Shown: positions 1 to 5,440 of the stretch, piece by piece
Numbering within the stretch: the first letter of the stretch is position 1
Layout: every line of letters starts with the position of its first letter
Source of the DNA: Porphyromonadaceae bacterium UBA7141
Lineage (GTDB): Bacteria; Bacteroidota; Bacteroidia; Bacteroidales; Muribaculaceae
Direction of reading: 5' to 3'
Length of the DNA stretch: 9,897 nt
NCBI GenBank assembly: GCA_002491945.1
Contig: DKWX01000042.1
Location: 1-9,897, forward strand
The notes under the pieces: model-generated
What the model was told of the DNA's origin: nothing
The model's database searches: none
The model's input: only the letters and a program-made list of their open reading frames with translations
Position numbers and translations under genes: made by a program

Positions 1-244
1 CAAAAAATAACCGAAGTATTGTACCATAGCTCCTACTCTTTTTGATCTGCCCGACCCTCGGCATGACACAACTGTAAAAGTCATGAAAATAATAGATGCA
101 ATCAACGACCGCTCTGGCGATGGTGTCATACGTCTGGCAGCCCAGCTCGTAAACGACACATCCCATAAAAGCCACAACGACGGCTACTCAACTTCATTTC
201 AGTCGCCACGACCCGAAAACCCAAATGAAAAACTGGGGCTTTGA
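1..244 (+). pseudogene. 3' end of a UmuC-like Y-family DNA polymerase gene, apparently frame-disrupted
   Basis: Read in the frame ending at the TGA at 242-244, the sequence encodes a segment with PTLFDL, then VMKIIDAINDRSGDGVIRLA, then a tail with SPR. This order (LFD, a helix like LMKxIDxINxRxG, a VRLA strand, SPR near the end) is that of the C-terminal little-finger region of UmuC-type polymerases, which carry out error-prone translesion synthesis in the SOS response. The same frame has a TAA at 8-10. The other frame at bases 1-18 reads QKITEV, which resembles the residues expected before LFD, so a one-base frameshift between about 13 and 36 is likely. The upstream part lies outside the window, so I cannot tell a pseudogene from a sequencing error. 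No umuD is visible. Family assignment rests on a short stretch recalled by eye. Confidence 0.45.
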
Positions 245-253
245 GCCGATTGC

Positions 254-272
254 CCTCCCACGAAGCGGGAGG
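254..272. other. short GC-rich hairpin
   Basis: CCTCCC (254-259) and GGGAGG (267-272) form a six-base-pair stem with a seven-base loop, just after the stop codon of the UmuC-like fragment. It could help end that transcript, but no T-run follows, so it is not a classical intrinsic terminator. Confidence 0.35.
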
Positions 273-312
273 CCGGATATTGAAGTCATCAGAAAAAATC
301 GATGCAACGGGA

Positions 313-342
313 TTGCTGATTCATAAATTTTTGTTAACTTTA
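313..342 (+). promoter_or_regulatory. predicted Bacteroidetes-type promoter of the DUF3332 gene
   Basis: TTG at 313-315 is followed after 19 bases by TAACTTTA (335-342). This matches the Bacteroidetes vegetative promoter (TTTG or TTG, 19-21 bases, TAnnTTTG) except for the last base. Transcription would start near 349 and give a leader of about 20 bases before the ATG at 368. The surrounding sequence is AT-rich. Confidence 0.5.
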
Positions 343-367
343 CAATTAAAATATAAAATCAAATCCA

Positions 368-934
368 ATGAAGAAAAGATATCTATCCGTATCCATAATC
401 TCAATGCTCCTCTGTTCGGTAAGCCTGTCAAGCTGCATCGGCAGCTTCCGGCTGACAAGTTCAGTAATGAAATGGAACAATCAGGCAGGTTCCAAATTCC
501 TTAACGAAGTGGTATTCTTTGCATTTTGGGTGCTCCCCGTCTACGAAGTCACCGCCTTGGCCGACCTGCTTGTGCTTAATTCCATCGAATTCTGGAGCGG
601 ACGCAACCCACTTACGGCGTCTACAAAGATCGTGACAGTAGATTCCGACACTTATCTTATAGCCTGCGATGGCAAAGGGTACACTGTCACCAGCCAGACC
701 GATGGTCACTCGTTCCGCCTCGACTTTATTGAGGACTCAGCCACCTGGGCCCTCAACGTCAATGGAGAACTTCATCCATTCATGACTTTTGTAGATGACA
801 CCCACGTGCGCGCCATAACTCCCGATGGCGACTTCCGCACCGTAGAACTCTCCGAGGCCGGAGTAATGGCTTACAGTTCGGAAGTGACAGCTGAAATGAC
901 GGGGAACGAAAAAATCATGCAGGCCATGAACTAA
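368..934 (+). CDS. DUF3332 family lipoprotein
   Basis: The 188-residue protein starts with a lipoprotein signal peptide: MKKR, a hydrophobic stretch, and a lipobox LSSC with the lipidated cysteine at residue 23. It is therefore expected to be a membrane-anchored lipoprotein outside the cytoplasm. The conserved DUF3332 block follows at about residues 24-80: CIGSF, an N-terminal KWN, NEVVFFAFWVLPVYEV, ADLLVLNSIEFWSG and NP. The remainder (about 85-188) is polar and looks like a small beta-rich domain. The molecular function of DUF3332 is unknown to me. The start at 368 is supported by the signal peptide directly after the ATG and by the promoter just upstream. The gene stands alone, with 195 bases before the next confident gene. 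The family call is firm; the role is not known. Confidence 0.88.
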   Translation: MKKRYLSVSIISMLLCSVSLSSCIGSFRLTSSVMKWNNQAGSKFLNEVVFFAFWVLPVYEVTALADLLVLNSIEFWSGRNPLTASTKIVTVDSDTYLIACDGKGYTVTSQTDGHSFRLDFIEDSATWALNVNGELHPFMTFVDDTHVRAITPDGDFRTVELSEAGVMAYSSEVTAEMTGNEKIMQAMN

Positions 935-952
935 AAGGCATCAACGAGTGTT

Positions 953-1099
953 ATGAAATATGAAAGAGATTTTCTGACACTTCTTTCACTTATCGCAGCC
1001 TCCTTCACCCCTCTCTTCAAAGGCCGAAGCCAAGACTGTGACATGGCGAAAAAATGCAGTCGCCTCCCCTATAATCTCTTCTCTATATTACGACTCTAA
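953..1099 (+). CDS. possible small ORF (48 residues), doubtful
   Basis: An ATG at 953 opens a 48-codon frame ending in TAA at 1097-1099, inside the gap between the DUF3332 and YtxH genes. It has a charged start (MKYERD) and a hydrophobic run (FLTLLSLIAASFTPLF) that could be a signal peptide or a short membrane segment, then a basic, cysteine-containing tail. I do not recognise it, and no promoter of its own is clear. It may be chance, or the remnant of an exported protein. The rest of this 195-base gap shows nothing I can name. Confidence 0.18.
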   Translation: MKYERDFLTLLSLIAASFTPLFKGRSQDCDMAKKCSRLPYNLFSILRL

Positions 1100-1129
1100 T
1101 TCTTATAATCTATAAACAAAGTAAACCAT

Positions 1130-1333
1130 ATGAAACCCCTTCACGTAATATGCGCCGTAATCGGCGGCGCTATCGCCGGCGCGGCAGTCGGTCTGCTACT
1201 CGCTCCTGAAAAAGGATCCGATACTCGCAACAACATCCTCAAACTCCTCAAAGAAAAAGGAATCAATCTGAAAAAAAGTCAGATGGAGGAGCTTGTAGAC
1301 GAAATCGAAGATCAGATTGAACAGCATATCTGA
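1130..1333 (+). CDS. YtxH domain-containing small membrane protein (first copy)
   Basis: This 67-residue protein has an N-terminal transmembrane segment (about residues 5-24) made of glycine and alanine-rich repeats, GGAIAGAAVGLLLAPEKG, the signature of YtxH-like proteins. A charged helical tail (about 30-67) with many lysines and glutamates could form a coiled coil. YtxH proteins are small, membrane-anchored and often stress-linked; their exact role is poorly known. It is the first gene of a cluster of four on the same strand and has a paralogue 43 bases downstream. The start follows from the membrane segment lying directly after MKPLHV. I found no convincing TAnnTTTG box upstream, only AT-rich sequence. 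Confidence 0.85.
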   Translation: MKPLHVICAVIGGAIAGAAVGLLLAPEKGSDTRNNILKLLKEKGINLKKSQMEELVDEIEDQIEQHI

Positions 1334-1376
1334 TTCTCACCCAATCGCTTCAATAACCGTCAATAAGACTGAAATA

Positions 1377-1571
1377 ATGAAATCACTTACAATTTTATAC
1401 GCATTCCTTGGAGGCGCTATCGTAGGCGCAGCAGGTGCCCTGCTTCTTGCTCCCGAAAAAGGAGAGGAGCTCCGCACACGCATCTGCAAGCTGCTCCGTA
1501 AAAAGGGCATCAAGATAAGCGATGACGAGGTGGACGCTCTTGTAGCCGAGCTCTCCGCTTCAGAAAAGTAA
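1377..1571 (+). CDS. YtxH domain-containing small membrane protein (second copy)
   Basis: This 64-residue protein is a tandem paralogue of the preceding gene. By eye about 30 of 64 positions are identical, including GGAI, GAA, LLLAPEKG, KLL and KGI. It has the same plan: a glycine-rich membrane helix (about 5-25) and a charged helical tail. I chose the ATG at 1377 over an in-frame ATG at 1317, because 1317 would overlap the upstream gene and add 20 residues absent from the paralogue and out of keeping with the family. The pair looks like a local duplication, and the two proteins may pair in the membrane (inference). Confidence 0.83.
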   Translation: MKSLTILYAFLGGAIVGAAGALLLAPEKGEELRTRICKLLRKKGIKISDDEVDALVAELSASEK

Positions 1572-1612
1572 TCGCAGGAATATCTCCGGCTCCGGATGAT
1601 CGTAAAATATTC

Positions 1613-1656
1613 GGGGGCATGCAGCCGTTTCAATATAGGAATGGCCTCATGCCCCC
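1613..1656. other. strong stem-loop between the second YtxH gene and the holin-like gene
   Basis: GGGGGCATG (1613-1621) and CATGCCCCC (1648-1656) are perfect nine-base arms. Inside them GCC (1624-1626) can pair with GGC (1643-1645) across a two-by-two internal loop. No T-run follows, so it is unlikely to be a simple terminator. It could stabilise the upstream mRNA 3' end, attenuate transcription into the holin-like gene 18 bases on, or bind a protein. Confidence 0.6.
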
Positions 1657-1674
1657 ATAATCATACCATATCAC

Positions 1675-2049
1675 ATGAAAGATAATATAACTGATCAGCT
1701 TAAAGGAGTGGTCGACAGTACCCGACGCTGGATAAGCCTTGAAATAGAATATGCCAAACTTACTGCTACCGAAAAAATAACAATACTTCTCTCCACATTG
1801 ATACTTGGAGCAGTATGTATGCTTCTTGGCATGGTAATCCTCATTCTGTTTTCCTTCTCGCTCGTCGACCTGTTCAAGACATTCCTGCATCCCGTTCTGG
1901 CTTACCTCTGTGTTGGCGGAATTCTGGCGTTATTGATAGCGCTTATCATCATTCTTCGCCGCCCGCTGCTTGAGAATCCCATTTCCAGGCTTATCAGCAA
2001 GCTTATCCTTGAAATCAAACCCCGCGACAATGAGCAGAAATACAAATGA
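1675..2049 (+). CDS. phage holin family (holin superfamily III, YqjE-like) membrane protein
   Basis: The 124-residue protein has an amphipathic N-terminal helix (about 1-35, with SLEIEYAKLTATEK), then two transmembrane segments at about 36-60 and 73-94, and a basic cytoplasmic tail from residue 95. This is the layout of the holin superfamily III / Phage_holin_3_6 group, which includes E. coli YqjE. Despite the family name there are no phage genes here, and chromosomal members next to YtxH or DUF883-type proteins are not thought to be lysis genes. It ends at 2049 and overlaps the next gene by 20 bases, so the two are probably translated together. The function is unknown; a role in membrane organisation or stress is an inference from the neighbours. 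Confidence 0.82.
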   Translation: MKDNITDQLKGVVDSTRRWISLEIEYAKLTATEKITILLSTLILGAVCMLLGMVILILFSFSLVDLFKTFLHPVLAYLCVGGILALLIALIIILRRPLLENPISRLISKLILEIKPRDNEQKYK

Positions 2050-2380
2050 TAAATCACATTCGGCAGCTGTAACTACCGATTTTACTACGATTGAACCTGC
2101 TGAAATCAAAGGTCTGACTATCCGCGAAATCCGCTATCAGCGCGCTTTGGTTGCGCTGCAGAAAGACTTCTGCCGCGAGAAGATGAACGTAAGCCTTATG
2201 AAGCTTAAGAACTCATCTCCGTTCAGCAAGGATTACCAAGGCAAGTCAAAATTCTTCGGGCGTCCGGCCGGGATTGTCGGCAAAGTGCTCGGAGGAATGA
2301 ACTATATCGATTATGTGTTGCTCGGATTCTCATTATTTTCTAATGCAAGAAAGGTAATGGGCTTTTTCAAAAAGAAATAA
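2030..2380 (+). CDS. conserved small basic protein of the YtxH/holin-like cluster, function unknown
   Basis: I chose the ATG at 2030, giving 116 residues, over an in-frame ATG at 1970, because the longer form would lie 60 bases deeper inside the holin-like gene. The N-terminus is polar, followed by a likely helix (about 28-62, IREIRYQRALVALQKDFCREKM). A weakly hydrophobic stretch lies near the end (about 92-105, YIDYVLLGFSLF), and the protein ends FFKKK. The product is basic and may lie along the inner face of the membrane. I recognise no named domain. Its place after the holin-like gene resembles that of yqjK after yqjE in proteobacteria, but I see no clear sequence similarity to YqjK. Confidence 0.75.
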   Translation: MSRNTNDKSHSAAVTTDFTTIEPAEIKGLTIREIRYQRALVALQKDFCREKMNVSLMKLKNSSPFSKDYQGKSKFFGRPAGIVGKVLGGMNYIDYVLLGFSLFSNARKVMGFFKKK

Positions 2381-2692
2381 GTTCTGGCCTACGTACCCAT
2401 CTTGGCATACACTTTGTTGGATATGGAGTATTATAATTCCATGGACATACAGAAGATTATTATGCCCGGCGGCGTCCGATCCCTTGAAAGCAGGCACGAA
2501 TTTAATGTGTTCGAGTGTAATTGAATATTCTTTCATCCGCCCTAAGGGGCATTCCGATGAATTTCACAATGCTCTCCAAGTCGCATAGGCCACTCGCGAT
2601 GCTCACTTGTTCACTTGTGAAATTTACTCGGAAATCCATCTCCGCGGGAATGAAAATTAAAACACTCTCCTATAATTCCACTTCTAAATTTT
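2381..2692. other. 312-base intergenic region before prmA
   Basis: No convincing gene lies here. Frames on both strands are short, lack recognisable motifs and overlap the inverted repeat at 2531-2655. No clear T-run terminator follows the upstream cluster, and no clean TAnnTTTG box precedes prmA. The one notable content is the inverted repeat, listed separately. Confidence 0.6.
2531..2655. repeat. long imperfect inverted repeat, possible structured RNA
   Basis: Six nested paired blocks lie in register: TTTCAT (2531-2536) with ATGAAA (2650-2655); CCGC (2537-2540) with GCGG (2644-2647); TTCCGA (2552-2557) with TCGGAA (2628-2633); AATTTCACAA (2560-2569) with TTGTGAAATT (2615-2624); CAAGT (2577-2581) with ACTTG (2605-2609); GCAT (2583-2586) with ATGC (2599-2602). 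Together they give about 35 base pairs with small internal loops and a 12-base apical loop. Within the right half TCACTTGT also occurs twice in tandem (2603-2618). It could be a small RNA, a leader element of prmA, or the trace of a palindromic mobile element. I recognise no known RNA family. Confidence 0.55.
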
Positions 2693-3580
2693 ATGAACGA
2701 CTATATAGCATTGCGCATCAACATCCAATCATGCTCGGAAGACACGACAGATCTCATGGCGGCTTTCCTTGCTGATGTTGGATATGAATCATTCGAACCC
2801 GATTCCGACGGACTTACAGCCTACATAAAAGCTCAGGATTATTCAGAAGAGAATATCACTGAAATACTTGCAGGATTCCCTCTCCCCGTATCCACACGCA
2901 GCTCAGTATCTCTTGTCGAAGGGCAGGACTGGAACAGCGAATGGGAAAAGAATTACTTTCAGCCGATTCTTATTGACGGGAGATGCGTGGTCCACAGCAC
3001 ATTTCATAAGGATGTGCCGAAAGCTGAATATGACATACTGATTGATCCGAAAATGGCTTTCGGCACAGGGCATCATGCCACTACCTCTATGATGGTGCGC
3101 CATCTATTAAGCCATAATGTGGAAGGTTCTGTCGTAGTGGATATGGGCACCGGTACTGGAATTCTTGCTATTTTGGCCGCACAGAGAGGTGCGGCTTCAG
3201 TCACTGGCATCGAGATAGATCCGGCCGCCTGTCTGAATGCAGAAGAGAATTTCAGACTCAACAGAGTAAATGTAAATCTACTTGACGGCGACTCCGCGCG
3301 CCTCTCCGACTTGCCCTGCCAGGCCGACATATTCCTTGCCAATATCAACCGCAATGTCATACTTGCCGATCTTGGCAGATATGCAGATGCCATTCGTCAG
3401 GGAGGTCATATGTATCTGAGTGGATTCTACGAGTCTGATATCCCTCTGATTGAGAATGCGGCGCGCCTATACAATCTTCAACCCGAAGCATATGCCACGA
3501 TGCACGACCCGTCGGCTTCTACCTCTGATGCTGCGGCCAATCAGGGGCAGTGGGCATCTTTACATCTGATTAAAAGATAA
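2693..3580 (+). CDS. prmA: ribosomal protein L11 methyltransferase
   Basis: The 295-residue protein matches PrmA in length and motif order. PrmA is a cytoplasmic enzyme that uses S-adenosylmethionine to methylate lysines and the N-terminus of ribosomal protein L11. Residues 1-100 form the substrate-recognition domain and end in the family motif DWNSEWEKNYFQP (79-91). The linker motif DPKMAFGTGHHATT (118-131) leads into the Rossmann-type methyltransferase domain, with SAM motif I DMGTGTGILA (150-159), the acidic loop GIEIDPAA (172-179), DGDSARL (198-204), and the NIN motif (217-219) that replaces the NPPY of other methyltransferases. Nothing is missing. The start at 2693 gives the expected N-terminus (MNDYIALRI, a beta strand). 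It appears to be a single-gene unit. Confidence 0.95.
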   Translation: MNDYIALRINIQSCSEDTTDLMAAFLADVGYESFEPDSDGLTAYIKAQDYSEENITEILAGFPLPVSTRSSVSLVEGQDWNSEWEKNYFQPILIDGRCVVHSTFHKDVPKAEYDILIDPKMAFGTGHHATTSMMVRHLLSHNVEGSVVVDMGTGTGILAILAAQRGAASVTGIEIDPAACLNAEENFRLNRVNVNLLDGDSARLSDLPCQADIFLANINRNVILADLGRYADAIRQGGHMYLSGFYESDIPLIENAARLYNLQPEAYATMHDPSASTSDAAANQGQWASLHLIKR

Positions 3581-3651
3581 ATTATAAGAAACCGCCTATG
3601 TGATTCCACTGCCGGCCAAGATACGGCATGTTGTCAATCCTCCACATATAA

Positions 3652-3696
3652 GCTGCCGGAGAAAGATGGCTTTTAAGCTCATCCATTCCCGGCAGC
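3652..3696. other. nested stem-loop downstream of prmA
   Basis: GCTGCCGG (3652-3659) pairs with CCGGCAGC (3689-3696). Inside, ATGG (3666-3669) can pair with CCAT (3683-3686), and GCTT TT AAGC (3669-3678) forms a small competing hairpin. It lies 71 bases after the prmA stop and is followed by AT-rich sequence, not a T-run. It may protect the prmA mRNA end or act as a weak terminator. Confidence 0.5.
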
Positions 3697-3741
3697 CTAT
3701 ACTATTTAACATTAATTATATCAACCCACACACTATATCAC

Positions 3742-3772
3742 TTGCGAATGCGGGATTAAATTAGTATCTTTG
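3742..3772 (+). promoter_or_regulatory. predicted promoter of the ECF sigma factor gene
   Basis: TTG (3742-3744), 20 bases, then TATCTTTG (3765-3772): a full match to the Bacteroidetes -7 consensus TAnnTTTG with a -33 TTG at the usual distance. Transcription would begin near 3779, leaving a leader of about 108 bases before the ATG at 3887, longer than needed for simple translation. Confidence 0.7.
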
Positions 3773-3886
3773 CAATCACTTATCAGCTATAACGGCAGAT
3801 AAGCCGAGATATTGTAAAACCATCTGAAACTTATAATCAAATTGCCTATCGACTCTACTCTACCCAAACATTAACAACAGAATAGA

Positions 3887-4477
3887 ATGGCAAAAAAACA
3901 ATCCATGACCGATGAACAATTGGTGAAAGCCTATGCTGCAGGCAATAATGAGGCTTTCGACACTCTGCTCAAACGCCATCAGGATCGAGTATTCAACTAC
4001 ATCCTTCGTATCATCAAAAACGAGGATCTCGCCAACGACATATTTCAGGAGACTTTCGTGAAAGCTATCCTGACCATAAAGCAGGGACGATACACCGAAA
4101 ACGGCAAATTCCCAGCCTGGATTTCGCGCATCGCGCATAATCTCATCATAGATTACTACAGGCAGGAAAAGTCGGAAAACGTGCAGTCTGCCGACATTCA
4201 GGATGCCAATATCCTGAATCGCAAAGACCTCTGCGAAGCAACCATCGAGGACAGCATAATCTCACGTCAGATTATGGACGATGTGAAATTTCTGATTCAC
4301 GAACTGCCCGAACTCCAAAAAGAGGTGTTGCATATGCGTTACTATCAGAATATGTCGTTCAAGGAAATAGCTGAGAAGACCGGCGTCAGCATCAACACAG
4401 CTCTCGGACGAATGAGATACGCTATTATCAACCTGCGACGCATAGCCGCAGAAAAAGAAATCATTCTCACCCTCTGA
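3887..4477 (+). CDS. ECF-type RNA polymerase sigma factor (sigma-70 family)
   Basis: The 196-residue protein has the two sigma domains of the ECF group. Region 2 (about 25-95) includes FNYILRIIKNEDLANDIFQETF, with the acidic DIFQETF helix that contacts the polymerase clamp, and FPAWISRIAHNLIIDYYR, the -10-recognition segment. A linker (about 96-135) follows. Region 4 (about 137-185) contains LPELQKEVLHMRYYQNMSFKEIAEKTGVSINTA, a helix-turn-helix for the -35 region. It would direct polymerase to a specific set of promoters. No anti-sigma or FecR-like gene is adjacent, unlike polysaccharide-utilisation ECF pairs, so it may be controlled by transcription or be a general regulator. It has its own promoter and terminator and so looks monocistronic. 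The start at 3887 is the only good ATG before the conserved region. Confidence 0.92.
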   Translation: MAKKQSMTDEQLVKAYAAGNNEAFDTLLKRHQDRVFNYILRIIKNEDLANDIFQETFVKAILTIKQGRYTENGKFPAWISRIAHNLIIDYYRQEKSENVQSADIQDANILNRKDLCEATIEDSIISRQIMDDVKFLIHELPELQKEVLHMRYYQNMSFKEIAEKTGVSINTALGRMRYAIINLRRIAAEKEIILTL

Positions 4478-4500
4478 CAGGGTGAGAATGTTGTTTTTAA
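4462..4500 (+). terminator. rho-independent terminator of the sigma factor gene, stop codon in its loop
   Basis: CATTCTCACCCT (4462-4473) and AGGGTGAGAATG (4479-4490) form a perfect twelve-base-pair stem with a five-base loop CTGAC, followed by TTGTTTTTAA. The stop codon TGA (4475-4477) lies in the loop, and the left arm encodes the last residues of the protein. This is the clearest terminator in the window. Confidence 0.88.
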
Positions 4501-4777
4501 CACACTCCCCCCCTCTTCCACACTCAATTACATAAATAAAATATAAGTGTAAGCTCAGAATATTTAAAAGGCAAGTGCTCCAATTTATTTTTTTAGTCGA
4601 TTACGGTGCGGAGTGATGGAGAATATCACATATTCGGCCAAACGACAAGTCGGAAGCGGCAAAAAAGAAGCCGCAGATTGTATAAAAGATTTCCATCCGA
4701 TTACTATCGGTTAAATTTGAACACTTACTTAAGTGTTAATATTTCGACACTTGCTTACGTTTACATATCACACGATT
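4478..4777. other. 300-base intergenic region before the beta-barrel gene
   Basis: The left end is the sigma factor terminator. The middle is low-complexity, with a C-run near 4506-4513, an A/T-rich stretch, and two small hairpins (GAATA/TATTC at 4621-4635 and GCGGC/GCCGC at 4656-4674 with an A-rich loop). The right part holds the promoter and operator-like sequence at 4711-4737. Reading frames across it have no recognisable motif. Confidence 0.55.
4711..4737 (+). promoter_or_regulatory. -7 box with overlapping inverted repeat; shares a 19-base exact repeat with 7244-7262
   Basis: TAAATTTG (4712-4719) fits the Bacteroidetes -7 consensus; a weak -33 (TTTC, 4690-4693) lies 18 bases upstream. 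Directly after it AACACTTA (4720-4727) and TAAGTGTT (4730-4737) form an eight-base inverted repeat with a two-base spacer, right at the expected transcription start. That position suits a repressor site. Bases 4711-4729 recur exactly at 7244-7262. Confidence 0.5.
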
Positions 4778-5440
4778 ATGATAAGAAAATTACTGATGCT
4801 CATATCGCTCCCGGCATTCATCTATACTGCAGATGCCTCAGCGCAATATTATGAGATTGCCAATCAGATCGGCAATCTCATCACCCCGGCCCTTTCCGGA
4901 GGTATGAACTATAAAGGATTTGTCGAAGCCGAGTATCTTCATGGTCTTGGCGACTATCAATGTGATTTCGCATGCCTCTCGACTGTGCAGGGGTTCGGTT
5001 ATTCCGACTGGTTCTTTATGGGAGCCGGACTGGGTGTGCAATATGTCCATACTTCGCAGGCCGACGGCTGGGGGACGGATTTCAAACCAGGCTATGCCAC
5101 GCACTCTTCGGCTGACAATGGAGTGATGATTCCGGTATTCACTGATTTCCGCTTCAATATAGGCGGTCGGTCGGGAATTGCTTTTTTTGCAGATGTGCGG
5201 ATCGGCGCATCTTTTCTTGTCGGCGACGACTATCTGCGCATCAACAACGGATATATCACCAATAACGAATATTTCTATCTGCGCCCGTCGATAGGCCTGC
5301 GTATCCCGACCGGCAACAATGGGAAGCAGGCGTTTGATGTCGGGGTGAGCTACCAGTTGCTTACAAGTAATTACTGGGATGCCTGGCAGCGGTCGGGGAC
5401 TCTCAACTGTCTGGGTGTGAATGTGGCTTATGAATGGTGA
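4778..5440 (+). CDS. exported protein, probably an outer-membrane beta-barrel, function unknown
   Basis: I chose the ATG at 4778 because MIRKLLMLISLPAFIYTADASAQ is a standard signal peptide, with cleavage likely after A22 (A-S-A, then Q). An in-frame ATG at 4733 would put 15 extra residues before it and start within the operator-like repeat. The mature protein of about 198 residues is rich in glycine and aromatic residues and alternates in short strand-like segments (GFVEAEYLHGLG, WFFMGAGLGVQYVH, IPVFTDFRFNI, IAFFADVRIGASFLV, YFYLRPSIGLRIP, AFDVGVSYQLL). It ends in VNVAYEW, an aromatic C-terminus typical of proteins inserted by the Bam machinery. No specific family is recognised. Its last seven bases overlap an ATG of the next gene, so the two may share a transcript. 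Confidence 0.8.
   Translation: MIRKLLMLISLPAFIYTADASAQYYEIANQIGNLITPALSGGMNYKGFVEAEYLHGLGDYQCDFACLSTVQGFGYSDWFFMGAGLGVQYVHTSQADGWGTDFKPGYATHSSADNGVMIPVFTDFRFNIGGRSGIAFFADVRIGASFLVGDDYLRINNGYITNNEYFYLRPSIGLRIPTGNNGKQAFDVGVSYQLLTSNYWDAWQRSGTLNCLGVNVAYEW

Larger units (their letters stand above)
3581..3886. other. 306-base intergenic region between prmA and the sigma factor gene
   Basis: No gene is visible. The left part holds hairpins (a strong one at 3652-3696, and a weaker TGCCG/CGGCA pair at 3610-3628). The right part holds a good promoter at 3742-3772 followed by a leader of about 110 bases. I see no known riboswitch in that leader. Confidence 0.6.

Noticed and set aside
1675..2049. Prophage lysis cassette, suggested by the phage holin family name
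   Set aside because: No endolysin, structural or integrase gene is near. The neighbours are YtxH-type proteins, and holin-III-like proteins are common outside phages.
2502..2639. 45-codon minus-strand frame starting MDFRVNF
   Set aside because: It lies entirely within the long inverted repeat region, has no recognised motif, and no promoter or neighbour supports it. The other-strand frame at 2521-2775 runs into prmA and is also unsupported.
4606..4854. 82-codon plus-strand frame across the promoter region of the beta-barrel gene
   Set aside because: It crosses the -7 box, the inverted repeat and the signal peptide codons in another frame, and is low in recognisable motifs.
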